Source: Diploptera punctata
Taxonomy: Eukaryota > Arthropoda > Insecta > Blattodea > Blaberidae
DNA length: 64,000 nt
Direction: 5' to 3'
NCBI GenBank assembly: GCA_030220185.1
Contig: JASPKZ010010236.1
Location: 90,367-154,366 of the forward strand
Part shown: one piece after another, positions 52,236 to 62,360 of the stretch
How positions within the stretch are numbered: the first letter of the stretch is position 1
Layout of the letters: each line of letters begins with the position of its first letter
The notes under the pieces: model-generated
The model's database searches: none
What the model was told of the DNA's origin: nothing
Seen by the model: only the letters and a program-made list of their open reading frames with translations
Program-made: the position numbers and the translations under genes

Positions 52236-52259
52236 ATAAATCATGGAGGAGAAGGGAGG

Positions 52260-52261
<2 letters not shown>

Positions 52262-52301
<40 letters not shown>
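52262..52301. repeat. (GA)n microsatellite
   Basis: About 19 GA units. Confidence 0.95.
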
Positions 52302-52304
<3 letters not shown>

Positions 52305-52879
52305 ATATTGTTGCCTAAATGTGTTTTGTCTGAAACCAACCATTTCTCCTGTGGAACTCCAATTTTGTCCTTAAAAATTAGTTAACTAGTGATATAGGTT
52401 AAAAAGAAGGTTACCAATTTTCGATAAACTTCTCTCATAACGATTGAGGGCAGCATTTGTTACAAATAACGCACTTGTTTATAAGTGATTCAAGACAATT
52501 GAGAGTAGATGCGGCACTGCATAAAAGTAGATTTGCACTTTCATCGGTATGTCACGATTTGGCAAGACCTTGCGGTCATCTCATTATTTATTCAAAGCCT
52601 CACTTTCTCCTGCCTTTGTTCGCACATGCGTGTTCTGGATAACACCTTATTGGTTACCATTATCACAACTAGAATTCGAGATACTATAGTTGTGATTATT
52701 ACCGTACCAGTAATCCCCAACTTTAAATCCAATAACAAACGAAGATTAAGACCATCTTCGTTAGGTTTACCGCCACAGGTCACGTGATCTAAGACGGATG
52801 TGTTCATGTTTATGATGATGATGAACAAAGAATGTGCCAGAATATAGGTGAACTGAATTTAAATAAAATTATGTTTTAG
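52302..52879. other. Spacer
   Basis: Frames at 52457-52828 on both strands mirror one another; no motif was recognised. Confidence 0.3.
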
Positions 52880-53360
52880 GAATTCGATAAATTGTACTAT
52901 ATTTATAAACCATAAAATTGGTCAAGTTTCAAAAAAACTTATAGGAACAATAAAAAGCATTCCTTTCCGAAACGTACGTCCAGATACAATTAAAAAATTT
53001 TATAAAACAATGACTCTTCCAACTCTACTTTATGATTCTGAAACCTGGACTCTTACTACAGGTAAATTAAATAGGATAGTAGCTGCAAAAATGAAGTTAT
53101 TAAGACCTTTAGCGGGTTATACGCTTTATGACCACATGCGTATTGAAGATATCCGCAAATCTCTCAACACACCAGCAATAACTGAAACCATTCAGAACAC
53201 CTTCTTAGAATGTCAAACAATAGACTACCTCTGCAGCTATTGAACTACAGACCCACAGGGCGAAGAGACCCAGGAAGACCTAAGAAGAGATGGAGGGATC
53301 AATTTCTATCCTGAAGCGGAACAGGCCAATGGCTTAATCCATGCCTGCAATTGATGATGA
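52880..53360 (+). mobile_element. LINE-A copy
   Basis: From about 52910: KIGQVSKKLIGTIKSIPF, FYKTMTLPTLLYDSETWTL, KMKLLRPLAGYTLYD and IEDIRKSLN. After a frameshift near 53200, RLPLQLLNYRPTGRR and GRPKKRW follow, then the LINE-A end GCGGAACAGGCCAATGGC, TTAATCCATGCC, GATGATGA. The region upstream of the RT tail is absent. Confidence 0.88.
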
Positions 53361-53404
53361 ATAAATTTAGGACTTGTCTTAAATAGTTTGCAGTAACGTT
53401 ATTT

Positions 53405-53615
53405 TTAATACATCATCATCATCATCATCAGTCTATTCACGAATTTAAGTAATTTGTTAACCTGTTTCGGATTCAATAGAAACACCATCGAAAAGTCTTT
53501 TAAGTGGACGTCCTGGTCTTCTTCTTCCTGCAGGTTGATAGCTTAACATTTGATTTGGTATATTGTGATACTCCATTCAATTAACATGTTGCACCCATTT
53601 TGACTGGAAACAAGA
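53405..53615 (-). mobile_element. LINE-A 3' fragment, tail-to-tail with the previous copy
   Basis: Reverse (CAT)n at 53411-53429, reverse of GAAACAGGTTAACAAATTAC, and a minus-strand phrase QPAGRRRPGRPLKRL. The 3' end of this copy faces the 3' end of the plus-strand copy across about 45 bp. Confidence 0.78.
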
Positions 53616-53796
53616 AATTATGTTCTCTGAAGGTTCCAAGTATATTTTTTAAATACGTAACTAGTAATATATTCTGAAATAATTTCTTAAAACAAAAATA
53701 TTAGTAAAGAAAGAAGGTAGGACATATTAAAAATATTAACATTTGGCATCACATATAATACTATTTTACTCTAAAAATCGTACTAGTGGTTTTATT

Positions 53797-53809
53797 GATG
53801 ATGATGATG

Positions 53810-53841
<32 letters not shown>

Positions 53842-53849
53842 TAATAATA

Positions 53850-53885
<36 letters not shown>

Positions 53886-53886
53886 T
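53797..53886. repeat. (GAT)n then (AAT)n
   Basis: Trinucleotide tract directly joined to the SINE-2 tail end at 53887. Confidence 0.92.
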
Positions 53887-54250
53887 ATCTGGATACCCTA
53901 TAATTTTCCGCGTGGGGATTAGGGTTCTTCCTAACGGGAGTGCATTAACCAAGCTAATTTAGTTACGCGTATGTACCTACAGATGTCGAGTAATATGTGG
54001 TCAGCACATTGCCTCAATGAGACATCAAGTAGGCAACTAAGGTATGACTTGGATGGATGAAAATCGGTTAAATGTTGCATAGAGACCTCTTTTTTCAATT
54101 CTTTTACGAGTCTGAAAATCTTCCGACTCCCTCCCGAAGGACTTTTCCCTTGGATTTTTGCATCCTAAAATCATCGACCTCGATCGGGTTTGAACCCGCG
54201 ACCCTCGGGACTAGAAGTAAGGAACATAACCACTAGCCCACCACAGCCGA
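53887..54250 (-). mobile_element. SINE-2
   Basis: AGCTAATTTAGTTACGCG, GATGTCGAGTAATATGTGG, CTGAAAATCTTCCGACTCCC, B-box complement GGGTTTGAACCCGCG, head CACTAGCCCACCACAGCCG. Both flanks are trinucleotide arrays, so the target was probably a microsatellite. Confidence 0.9.
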
Positions 54251-54500
54251 AAATAATAGTAGTAGTAGTAAGTAATAATAATCATAATAATAATTATAAT
54301 AATCATAATCATATTAATAATAATAATCATAATGATGATGATGATGATGATGATGATTATAATAATAATATGATAATAATAATAAAATAATAATAATAAT
54401 AATAATAATATAATAATAATAATGATAACGATAATGATAATAATAATGGTAATAATAATGATAATAATAATAATGGTAATAATAATAATCATAAATGGTA
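54251..54500. repeat. Mixed AAT/GAT/CAT low-complexity array
   Basis: Trinucleotide and hexanucleotide mixtures with a (GAT)8 core near 54331-54357. Poly-Asn/Asp/Ile frames are artefacts. Confidence 0.95.
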
Positions 54501-54866
54501 AGTTACAGCATATGGGAGTGTTTATTGTACGAGGACACAGGCCTACATTCTACAAACTTACGTTTAGAATATTAATATTTGCAAGAATTACATATAACGT
54601 AGCAAGTATATCTAAATGGAAAGTGCCGACTAAGGACTGGGCTATTGGGTTAAAGAAACCCGAGTCTGGCACTTTGCATTTGTTCCAAATACCTGTTCGT
54701 CTCTCCCATCCTTTCCCTCTTGGCGCAAATCTACACATGTACTTTGCATACACAATTATATACAAAAATATAAAAAAATCCATTAACTTGGTAAGTTAAT
54801 CTATCCACTTTTATTTGAGCCTTAAATACGTTTCTCCGTTATATTAGTTTCTCGTACTTTCATTAA
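54501..54866. other. Possible single-copy spacer
   Basis: A plus frame through 54422-54799 and a minus frame at 54550-54783 overlap. The plus frame reads ITYNVASISKWKVPTKDWAI and looks less repetitive, but no family was recognised. Confidence 0.3.
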
Positions 54867-54868
54867 TA

Positions 54869-54909
<41 letters not shown>

Positions 54910-54952
54910 TATATATAATTATAATTATTATTATTATTATTATCATTATTAT
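54867..54952. repeat. (AAT)n/(TTA)n array
   Basis: An AAT run switches to ATT across a short ATATATATAATTATAATT centre, giving an inverted pair of microsatellites. Confidence 0.92.
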
Positions 54953-55364
54953 TCTATAGACTGATAACAAACATTGCTTCTCTATTCACAATTCCATTTC
55001 CTTTTGACTGAGTAGTCCTCGTCCAAACACCTTTTTTCATGGTTTCCTGCATATAATTCTTTCAAATAAGGTTAGATAGTCCCAATCTCCTTTTCTTTGG
55101 TGGTACTGATTATAAATTATTTGTCCGTTTTATGACTATCCTATGTCACACTAATATCGCTTCTGCATGTCCATGAAATTATCAGTGATGTCTCCATCTC
55201 CAATGGTTTCTTCTATTTATATGTTTGGTATTTTATGTAACTTTGTTTTTTATATAGGCCTAACATGTAACGGATACTATTATTTTATTAAAATGCATTA
55301 TTATATCACTATTAATGAAAATTGTCTGATGCTTGTTGCTATTTTTTTTGCAAATGCCCCAGGT
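54953..55364. other. AT-rich spacer
   Basis: Nothing recognised. Confidence 0.35.
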
Positions 55365-55540
55365 TGTCTTTCGAATTTCTGTGTTCTCTCCTGGCATGGC
55401 GTACTTGTAACCCACTTCTGAGGTTGGGGCGCCTAGAAGGCGGGGTTAAGTTGCCCCGATGATGTGATGGGTGATGGTGATAGTGGTGCGCCAGGAGAGT
55501 CTCTAACCCTAAGCTTAATCTAAGATGAATATGAATGATG
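55365..55540 (+). repeat. Dispersed repeat Y, copy 2
   Basis: Same order of landmarks as 40820-41000. The stem here is CTCCTGGC (55388-55395) / GCCAGGAG (55490-55497). A GATGATGATG tail joins it to the SINE-4 at 55545. Confidence 0.78.
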
Positions 55541-55544
55541 ATGA

Positions 55545-55726
55545 TTGCGATGGCCATATGATTTCGGGGACCGTTTGGGCCTTAAAATTTTCCTGACATT
55601 TGTCTTACAGGTGAGGAAAACCCCGATAAAAACCTCACCCAGAAAAACTGTCCCGACCGGGGATCGAACCCGGGCCCGCTGCTTGACAAGACAGCACGCT
55701 ACCTCGAGACCACAGCGGTGGACTTA
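55545..55726 (-). mobile_element. SINE-4, head and proximal body
   Basis: ATATGATTTCGGGGACCG, TTTGGGCCTTAAAATTTTCC, CAGGTGAGGAAAA, B-box complement GGGGATCGAACCCGGGC, head CTACCTCGAGACCACAGCGG. It lacks the distal half seen at 17.2 kb; truncation at the trinucleotide patch. Confidence 0.87.
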
Positions 55727-56429
55727 TTGATAAATTAAATTCTGAAAAAAAAAACAGGATTATATATTTACTTAGATCCTATATACTAAAGTTATATGTT
55801 AATTCGGCGATAAACTGTGACATTTATTATAAAATTAGTAGAATATTCCGAATTTAAATCAGCCATGCGTTAGTTGATAAAGGGATTCTATCACTTTAAT
55901 AAAATACAGTATCCGTAAGGTAGGTTACTAAGTTTGCTTTGGAGATTTCGATGCATGTGAAAGATGTGTATAGATTTTTTTTTCGCAACCTAGCATCTAT
56001 AAAAATATTTCCACACCCACACACAACATATGTTTAAAAAGTACAAAAAACATAAATCGATAATGAAATATCATAATTTAACACTATTATTTCAGAATAT
56101 GATTAAACCGGGGTTCATTTTTGCTATTAGTCATTCAAAATATCTCTGCAGGCGGAAGAATTACGAAGCTCTGTTTAACAACTACATGTGACGTCATCTA
56201 AGGCAGTGTTCACTATCAGCGTCCCACGTCCATTCCCGTCTGCACTCATAGATAGCAGTGCCACGTGTTCTATTCCCGCATAAACACGACTGCAGTGCCC
56301 TCCGTCAACAACTGCACTTACTCCTTAAACGGGTAATATTTAGCAATAGGTATTCAAATAGTTTAAATTATATTTCTTCATCATACGAATGGATAGCATG
56401 GAAGTTTGCGAATAAACAGTACCACGCCA
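55727..56429. other. Spacer
   Basis: 56190-56330 is GC-richer and contains TGACGTCA at about 56190. TTAAACGGGTAATATT near 56324-56339 could be a splice donor. No exon can be supported. Confidence 0.25.
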
Positions 56430-57265
56430 AAGCTGAGGGATTAAGACAAGATGCCTTGGCGCAGAGCTATGTGACTCGAGCTGTTTCGAGTCTCCATGGG
56501 AGAAGAAAATTTTCTCATAGAATTTTGGCCAGTATGGGACCAAAGACCACCAAACATCGTGATGATTTGAGTAGCTAAAATAAGCTAAAATAAAGATATA
56601 TAAAATAAAGTAAATAAATTCCAGGCTATTTGTGGAACCTGAAAAAGAACCTTAGGTCGGAAAACAAGGAAAGATACGAAACTTAAACTATATAAAACAA
56701 TGGCTGTTCCTTTGTTGTTGTATGGAAGTGAAAATTGGATAATGAAATCAAAGGATAAAAGTAGGTTACAGACTGCGGAAATGCTGTTTTTACGTAATGT
56801 GAAAGGATGCACAAGAGCGGATAGAATAAGGAATGAAACTATACGAGAAGAATTAAATATATATAAAATTGAAGATAAAATCAGCGAAAATAATAAGAAA
56901 TGGACAGAACACTTAATGAGAATGTACAACGAAAGAATGCCAAAAAGAACCTTCCTGTATAATCCCAGAGGAACAAGAGATGTTGGCCGACCACGTAGAA
57001 GATGGACTCCACTTTTAACTTCGCCGGAACAGGCTGCATAGCCTAAACCTTGTAGTAGAAGAAGAGAAGAAGAAAATAAGTAGCAGCTTCAGGTTGAGAA
57101 AAGCAGCTATAACGGCTGGGGACCCGATATGCTGACCACATGTCACCCGACACTGGCTGTATGATCGTGTACATATGTGATTAACACATGTGGATGTGAG
57201 GGCCAGCAGCCAGCTTGTAGGCCAAGTGTCTTCTAGCCAATCGCGCCATGGAGTTTGAGAATAAA
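56430..57265 (+). mobile_element. SINE-7 split by LINE-A
   Basis: Left part 56430-56584: GCCTTGGCGCAGAGCTATG, GTTTCGAGTCTCCATGGG, TATGGGACCAAAGACC, TTTGAGTAGCTAAAATAAG. Right part 57073-57265: AAAATAAGTAGCAGC, TTCAGGTTGAGAAAAGC, GACCACATGTCACC, ACACATGTGGATGTGAGG, GCCAGCAGCCAGC. The rejoined order equals the reference at 11.04 kb and the reverse of 12.04-12.39 kb. Confidence 0.85.
56585..57072 (+). mobile_element. LINE-A inserted in SINE-7, 8-bp TSD
   Basis: Frame 56700-57041 encodes LLLYGSENWIMKSKDKS, AEMLFLRNVKGCTRADRIRN, IREELNIYKI, WTEHLMRMYNERMPKR and GRPRRRW, then the 3' end GCCGGAACAGGCTGCATAGCC and (GAA)n. Flanks AAAATAAG at 56577-56584 and 57073-57080. The open part is intact for 113 codons. 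Inserted after the SINE. Confidence 0.9.
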
Positions 57266-57520
57266 CGACTACATCAATTCTGAACTATTTTTTTTAAAGT
57301 ATCAATATTTTTTATCGAAATGTAGTATTCAAATAAAATGTAGACTGTATTTGCATCGGTTCCGTATAGTACAAATCATACTAAAAAAATTTAAGTCAGA
57401 GATTATAAAACATCTTAAAATACATAGCAGACCACATACTGATATTTCGCCGTATTTTTTTTCTTCTCATTTACAAGCAAATTCTGCAAAATAATCAAGC
57501 AAAGTACCATAAGAGTTATC
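57266..57520. other. AT-rich spacer
   Basis: Nothing recognised. Confidence 0.35.
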
Positions 57521-57640
57521 ATTTATCAGAAGTAATGCCATTTGGAAATCAAGAGTGGCATTTGTTAGGACTATTTAACGAATGAAATTAAACTGTTTAC
57601 TCACAAATCATTATTTAAATATAGTTATTTTAAAATATTT
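57521..57640. repeat. Direct duplicate, copy 1 (partner at 59041)
   Basis: AGTAATGCCATTTGGAAATC, AAGAGTGGCATTTGTTAGG, ACTATTTAACGAATGAAATT, GTTTACTCACAAAT, ATATAGTTAT and TTTTAAAATATTT recur in order at 59041-59176. Confidence 0.85.
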
Positions 57641-57769
57641 AGAATGAGGTGGGAGAATAACATTAGTCATGATTTGAGGGAAGTAGATTATACAGAGGAT
57701 GATTGGAAAACATTAGCTCAGGATAGGGATGTGTGGAGAGCTTATGTCCGCATTACCATGAATGTGCGA

Positions 57770-57774
<5 letters not shown>
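57641..57774 (+). mobile_element. LINE-B terminal fragment
   Basis: Begins at AGAATGAGGTGGGAGAATAA (RMRWENN), followed by DLREV, DWKTLAQD and WRAYVR, and runs into (AAT)n after AATGTGCGAG. The normal 3' end is replaced by the microsatellite. Confidence 0.88.
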
Positions 57775-57814
<40 letters not shown>

Positions 57815-57815
57815 T
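57775..57815. repeat. (AAT)n tract
   Basis: About 14 AAT units fused to the LINE-B end. Confidence 0.92.
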
Positions 57816-57879
57816 AATTTTTTATTATTTTGAGAATTTTCCTCATCATTGAGGGTTTTCTCCAACCAATCTTAGTAAT

Positions 57880-58322
57880 TAACATGAACTAAAATAAATA
57901 AATAAATCATTAAATAAATATAAATGACTACGGACTTGTAGACTATCAGTTTGCAACAAACATTCACAATTTACCCTTAATTAAAGTTCTCCTTCGTTCT
58001 CTGTCCGCTGTGTCTTCATCTGTTACACCAAATTTCCACATTGAATTTTGAATGTTGTTCTTCCAGGTTGTTCTTGGTCTTCCTTTTCTGTTCCTTCTTT
58101 CAATTTTCCGTGCATAGACGGCCTTTGGTACTCTTCCATTTTGCATTCTTCTTGCGTGTCCATACCAGTTTAGCCTTCTGTATTCAATCTCATCCATTAT
58201 ATTTCTTTCTGCATTCATCCATTTTTCTAATTTCTGTATTTCTAACTTTTTCCAGTCTAGATTCTCTGGCAGCTCTTATCCAAAAATCCATTTCAACTGA
58301 AGTTATTCTGTTGACATGTGGC
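57880..58322 (-). mobile_element. RTE-C-related RT C-terminal fragment
   Basis: The minus strand reads VNRITSVEMDFWIRAARESR, then after a frameshift EYRRLNWYGHARRMQNGRVP, GRPRTTWKNNI and a final DRERRRTLIKGKL before a stop (84-codon open part). The 3' UTR contains TGTGAATGTTTGTTGC and ends near AATGATTTATTTATTTATTT. A divergent subfamily relative to 29.2 kb. Confidence 0.87.
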
Positions 58323-58324
58323 AA

Positions 58325-58364
<40 letters not shown>

Positions 58365-58552
58365 TTTTTATTTAGGAATATTCCACTGTACAGTGTTTCT
58401 CCTTCAATTCAAAGGGATTTGTCGCCAGAGGTTTCTGTATAAGGCATCATCTTCCCTCAAATCTCTAGCATTCATACTTCTCTTCACTCCATCCATGTTC
58501 ACTAGGCCTGCCTCTTCCACTTCTTCCATTAGCTTTCCAATTGAAGATCCAA
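58323..58552 (-). mobile_element. RTE-C 3' fragment with (TTA)n tail
   Basis: The minus strand matches 29540-29735: GGAAAGCTAATGGAAGAAG, GGCAGGCCTAG, GAAGAGAAGTATGAATGC, CTGGCGACAAATCCC, GAGAAACACTGTACAG, AATATTCCTAAATAAA, then (TTA)n at 58325-58365. The tail type (trinucleotide) differs from the AAATAAAT tail at 29.7 kb. Confidence 0.88.
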
Positions 58553-58554
58553 AC

Positions 58555-58591
<37 letters not shown>

Positions 58592-58742
58592 TAATATTAA
58601 TAATAATAATAATAGCTTTATTTTACCTGGGAGAATTAAGACCTTAAGGCCTTGGCTACCACTCAACCAGGATAACAAAATACAAAAACTACTCTTACAT
58701 CTAAATTGCAATAAACAAAATTATTACATGGTATATCTACAA
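58553..58742 (-). mobile_element. LINE 3' hairpin end with (AAT)n
   Basis: (AAT)n at 58554-58617, then TTATTTTACCTGGGAGAATT, AAGACCTTAAGGCCTTGG, CTACCACTCAACCAGG. Same GTGGTAG subfamily as 19.4 kb, and upstream DNA CTCTTACATCTAAATTGC also matches that copy. Confidence 0.82.
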
Positions 58743-59015
58743 TTTTAAGGCAATGCCCTAGAAACCGATAGGTCGAGGGTTCGAATCCCGGTGGGGTCAG
58801 GATTTTTAAATTGATCCAAACTTTCTAGTAGCCATGGAGTCGACTCAGCCTCTAACGGAAATTAGTATAAAACGCTTGTTCTGGAGGTAAAGGCGCCGTC
58901 AAGCAGGACTGACAACCCGGCTGACATAAAGTGCCGATTGTCTAGAAAAATTGGGAGCCTTAACATTTTACTAACTCGAGGATCTTCTTTGCCTGTAGTG
59001 GGATCATTTTACCAT
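58743..59015 (+). mobile_element. SINE-1, head truncated
   Basis: Begins in the A-box region (TTTTAAGGCAATGCCCTAG). B box GGTTCGAATCCC, GGTGGGGTCAGGATTTTT, GAGTCGACTCAGCCTC, CCCGGCTGACATAAAGTG, TTGGGAGCCTTAAC and GTAGTGGGATCATTTTACC follow. Directly adjoins the LINE hairpin copy. Confidence 0.86.
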
Positions 59016-59040
59016 TTTATATGTACGATATAAGTATCAC

Positions 59041-59176
59041 AAGTAATGCCAAGAGTGAATTTATCTTTACGATTTGGAAATCAAGAGTGGCATTTGTTAG
59101 GACTATTTAACGAATAAAATTAAGTTGTTTACTCACAAATAATTAATTAAATATAGTTATCGGTATTTTAAAATAT
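59041..59176. repeat. Direct duplicate, copy 2 (partner at 57521)
   Basis: Same landmarks as copy 1, with two small differences: an extra GAGTGAATTTATCTTTACG block near 59053 and CGG inserted in TTATCGGTATTTT. Confidence 0.85.
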
Positions 59177-59743
59177 TTATATATTTAATGTAAACGGCGA
59201 TTTGAAAGCAAATCAGAAATGTGAGGTTGTGTTTATTTACTGCAACTTAATCATATTATTTATTGAACAAATAGGTTCGCAATATTGTAAGAATACACCC
59301 TAGTGGAGAAATATTGAAACATATCAAACTGTATATTATAACCAACATTATATTATTATTTATTTTTTAGTAAACAACTCAGTAAAATCAAGGAATCTGT
59401 TCTTATTTACTATATTCAATGTATTTGTTGGAGAGTCAGCCACTAAAAAATAATTGTCTGACCTCTCCAGAATATTAAAAAGGAGGAGCTTTCTTTATCA
59501 CAAAAGCAGGAGTTGATAAAGAGAAATTGACAAAGAACGAGGTGAAACACAACTGTCATTAATTGTAAATCAAAATTAATTGAAATATGATTGGTCATTA
59601 ACTACCATTTGGGTTATGATTTAAATAGCCATTTACTATATTTTTGAATTAATCTAGATTTAACGAATGAAATAAAAATATAGAAAAATGAAAAAAAAAC
59701 ATTAATGACAGAATAAATGGAAATAAAATTTGATATAAGTCCT
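59177..59743. other. AT-rich spacer
   Basis: AACGAATGAAATAAAAATAT near 59660 echoes the DNA at 19630 and may be LINE 3' UTR. Otherwise unassigned. Confidence 0.3.
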
Positions 59744-59842
59744 TTGTGTGTGTATGTGTGTGTATGTGTGTGTGCGTGCGTGCGTGCGTATGTGTGTGTG
59801 CGTGCGTGCGTGCATGCGTGCGCGTGTGCGTGTGCGTGTGAA
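59744..59842. repeat. (TG)n/(CGTG)n compound microsatellite
   Basis: TGTGTG and CGTGCGTG alternate for about 100 bp. His/Thr/Ala/Arg-rich frames across it are artefacts. Confidence 0.95.
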
Positions 59843-60363
59843 AGAGGGAGAGAGTGCGAGAATTGCAACTAGGCATAAAGTTACAGCCACAAAATATTTG
59901 TTGTTCACTTTCATTGTTATGACCTACAGAGTTTAATGTGGAGTAAACCTACCTAATTTCACGATATTATTAACACTGTGCTTTAGAAACGTTTCCTTTA
60001 TGCTATAAAGTTGGGCTACTCTTCGTTAAATACATTATAACACTATTGTGTTTATTATAAATAATTACTTCACAACAATATTTAATCAATATAAGACGTC
60101 ATTCAGGCCTCAGGCTACGATTAAAAATCTACACAGAGAACTAAATGCATCACAAAAATGTTTGGTTTACCCTCTACGAAGTTAAAATTAATTTAAATTA
60201 AATATAAAGGCCATATATATATGGCCCCAAGTTTTTTTCGAAACCAAATTTGGGATAAAGCAGTTAACTTAAATAAGTAAGGCCGAGTTCGTTAACCATG
60301 AAATCGGACCGGTTAATAGAGGGATAGGTCAGAATTTTTCGAATGGAAATTTGATTATATCGT
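59843..60363. other. AT-rich spacer
   Basis: Short palindromic GGCCATATATATATGGCC at 60209-60226; otherwise nothing. Confidence 0.35.
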
Positions 60364-60473
60364 TGAATCCACTATAAAATTTATAAAATTATACACTATA
60401 CCAAAGGAATATTTGTAAATTGTTAATTTATAAATATTCCTAAGTTTATAAAGTGTATAGTGGATCCATATGC
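60364..60473. repeat. Small imperfect hairpin
   Basis: AATCCACTATA..AGGAATATTTGTAAATT pairs with AATTTATAAATATTCCT..TATAGTGGAT. Left arm has an internal duplication (ATAAAATTTATAAAATTAT). Confidence 0.65.
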
Positions 60474-61276
60474 TTGAACTGCACATTTGAAATGGGATTC
60501 ACCTGAAGCGAAATTTTAAAAATTGCTATAAGAGGCAGCATTGTATTTTTAAAAAAAACTCCAAAAACAGGCAAATTCGACCATTCAAAAGTGTATTTTT
60601 TTTACTTAAAGCAGTAAATTATAAAGGCGCTCTAACTGTCGCCATATTTGTTTCCCCAACGTAACTGGTTACATATGTTTTAATTAACATAATGAATATA
60701 TATCTTGCAAAGCAACAAAATTGGTCAATAAGTTATTCGATTTGATGAGAAATTCCCTTAGTTTAATCAGTTCTCGTCTGACGGAATTTTTATATTTAAA
60801 AAATGTACAATTGCCATTCGTTCTCCAAGTTCCTGCCAACGATAACAATTAATTGAATAAATGAAATAGAATAAACTAATAAATCATTACTTTTTAATGC
60901 TTCATAACACTAATATCAGTAAAGTAATTAGTTTTTTAATCAAAATAATTGGATGGATTAATCATAGAAAATCTAAAAGAAAATCAAAGTTAGAATCTGA
61001 AAATGTAATTGTTTAAAGGTAGCATTGAAATTATGTATAGTATTTATTGCTAGTAATAATCTTAATGAAGATATTGTATCTGTATTACATATAAATTTGA
61101 TATAATAACCTGTTTTTTAATAGTTTATGAATTATGGATTGGCATAACAACATTAAACAAATAGAATAACATTCTCTATGTTCATGTCCTGCGTAATTGC
61201 AGATTGGGGATGATATAAGATGAAGCGGCTATTAATGAAAATCTATGATGTGCATGGATTCCGGCTGACCAGGCCT
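60474..61276. other. AT-rich spacer
   Basis: About 800 bp without a recognised element; another candidate single-copy stretch. Confidence 0.35.
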
Positions 61277-61292
61277 GTCGCATCCTCACAGA

Positions 61293-61576
61293 ATTGAACT
61301 AACTCCCTTGCACTATCGAACCCATAGATTCATGGCCACACACACATCCCTATCCTGAAATAATATTTTCCAATCATCTCCTAAATAATCTGCTTCCCTC
61401 AAAACATTGCTAATATCATTCTCATTCTTGGTCTTCCAACTATGCGTTTTCAATCTGGTTTTCCTACAAGAAGCTTCCATGCCTACATTTCATTCCCCAT
61501 TCGTGCAACATGTCCTCCCATCGCAATCTATGAGACTTAACTGTTCTTATTATATCTGGTTTCCTATAAAGTTCAT
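61293..61576 (-). mobile_element. LINE-B with 16-bp TSD
   Basis: Reverse of the LINE-B 3' end (CACTATCGAACCCATAG) through the WRAY, DWK, WENN and GKPEGK regions to TATCTGGTTTCCTATAAAG. Flanks GTCGCATCcTCACAGA (61277-61292) and GTCGCATCaTCACAGA (61577-61592) differ at one position. Only the last ~280 bp of the element was inserted. Confidence 0.92.
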
Positions 61577-61602
61577 GTCGCATCATCACAGAGCGGATTT
61601 AG

Positions 61603-61800
61603 GCTAATTAAAATGAAATGAAATGAATTATATTAATATGCAGAAGCCCTATTGGAATGAAGTTCCTGAGAGGGAAACAAGGAAGAAACCCCGATAAAAC
61701 CTGGCTTGGTTTTGATTCGTCCACGATGGTCTCTATATAGAGTGAAAAATATGAGTCTCAGGACTCAGAGGAGGAGGACGAGCGTTTAATCAATTAATCA
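61603..61800 (-). mobile_element. SINE-5/6-related copy
   Basis: On the minus strand CCATCGTGGACGAATCAAAA, CCAGGTTTTATCGGGG, TTTCTTCC and GAACTTCATTCC follow the SINE-5 body order (GTGGTCGAAACGGAGC, CAGGTTTTGTCGGGG, TTTTCTCC, AATTTCATTCC). Head region GCTCGTCCTCCTCCTC and GAGTCCTGAGACTC is diverged. Ends in repeated AAATG. Confidence 0.6.
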
Positions 61801-61850
61801 TAGAGCTGCAGATAGAATAAAATAATTAAAAAATTAGAGCATCTAAATAA

Positions 61851-62080
61851 TCGGCCGCGGTGGGCTAGTGTTTATGTTCCTTGCCTCTAGTTCCGAGGGT
61901 CGCGGGTTTAAACACGGTCGGGGTCAATGGATTTTTAGGAATGAAAAATCCAAGTAACAAGTCCTCCGGGAGAGACTTCAAGCAGTGAGTTCCAAGTCAG
62001 AAGATTTTCAGGTTCGTAAAGAACCGCAAGTCTGAATAGATGCATCTGCGCAAATTTAACCGACCTTTCTCCATCCAAGG
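61851..62080 (+). mobile_element. SINE-2, head plus half body
   Basis: TCGGCCGCGGTGGGCTAGTG (A box), GTCGCGGGTTTAAACACGG (altered B box), GATTTTTAGG, CAAGTCCTCCGGG, GAAGATTTTCAGG, CAAATTTAACCG. It stops where the RTE-E fragment begins. Confidence 0.88.
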
Positions 62081-62360
62081 GCAGCAGTAAAGTTCCTCCA
62101 GCGTACTCTGCTTCCAGCCAGCCATTTCACTTGTTTCCAGCTTTTCCCTCTTTCTTTTGCTTCCTCCTCTACTGATCGCTTCCAAGTTTTCCTAGGTTGT
62201 CCCCTCTTTCTTACTCCTTGCGGATTCCAATCTAGTGCAGTCTTCTCGATGGCTCCGTCTTGCTTTCTCATTGTGTGGTCTAACCAATTCCATTTTCTTT
62301 GTTTTATTTGGTGACATATTGGAGATTCGTTGGTTTTTCTCCACAGTTATTCTTTGATAT
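62059..62360 (-). mobile_element. RTE-E RT C-terminal fragment
   Basis: The minus frame from about 62360 reads KQRKWNWLDHTMRKQDGAIE, then ALDWNPQGVRKRGQPRKTW, EEEAKERGKSW, LAGSRVRWRNF and AALG. This is the terminal RT tail of another RTE-like lineage (W-x-HT-RK, WNPQG, GRPRKTW). The last codons lie in the adjoining SINE-2, so the junction is at about 62078-62083 and the true C-terminus is lost. Confidence 0.85.

Noticed and set aside
56190..56340. Promoter with a CRE-like TGACGTCA and a downstream splice donor
   Set aside because: Single short motifs without a coding exon or initiator; not distinguishable from chance.
59614..59936. His/Thr/Ala-rich proteins on both strands
   Set aside because: They translate the (TG)n/(CGTG)n microsatellite.
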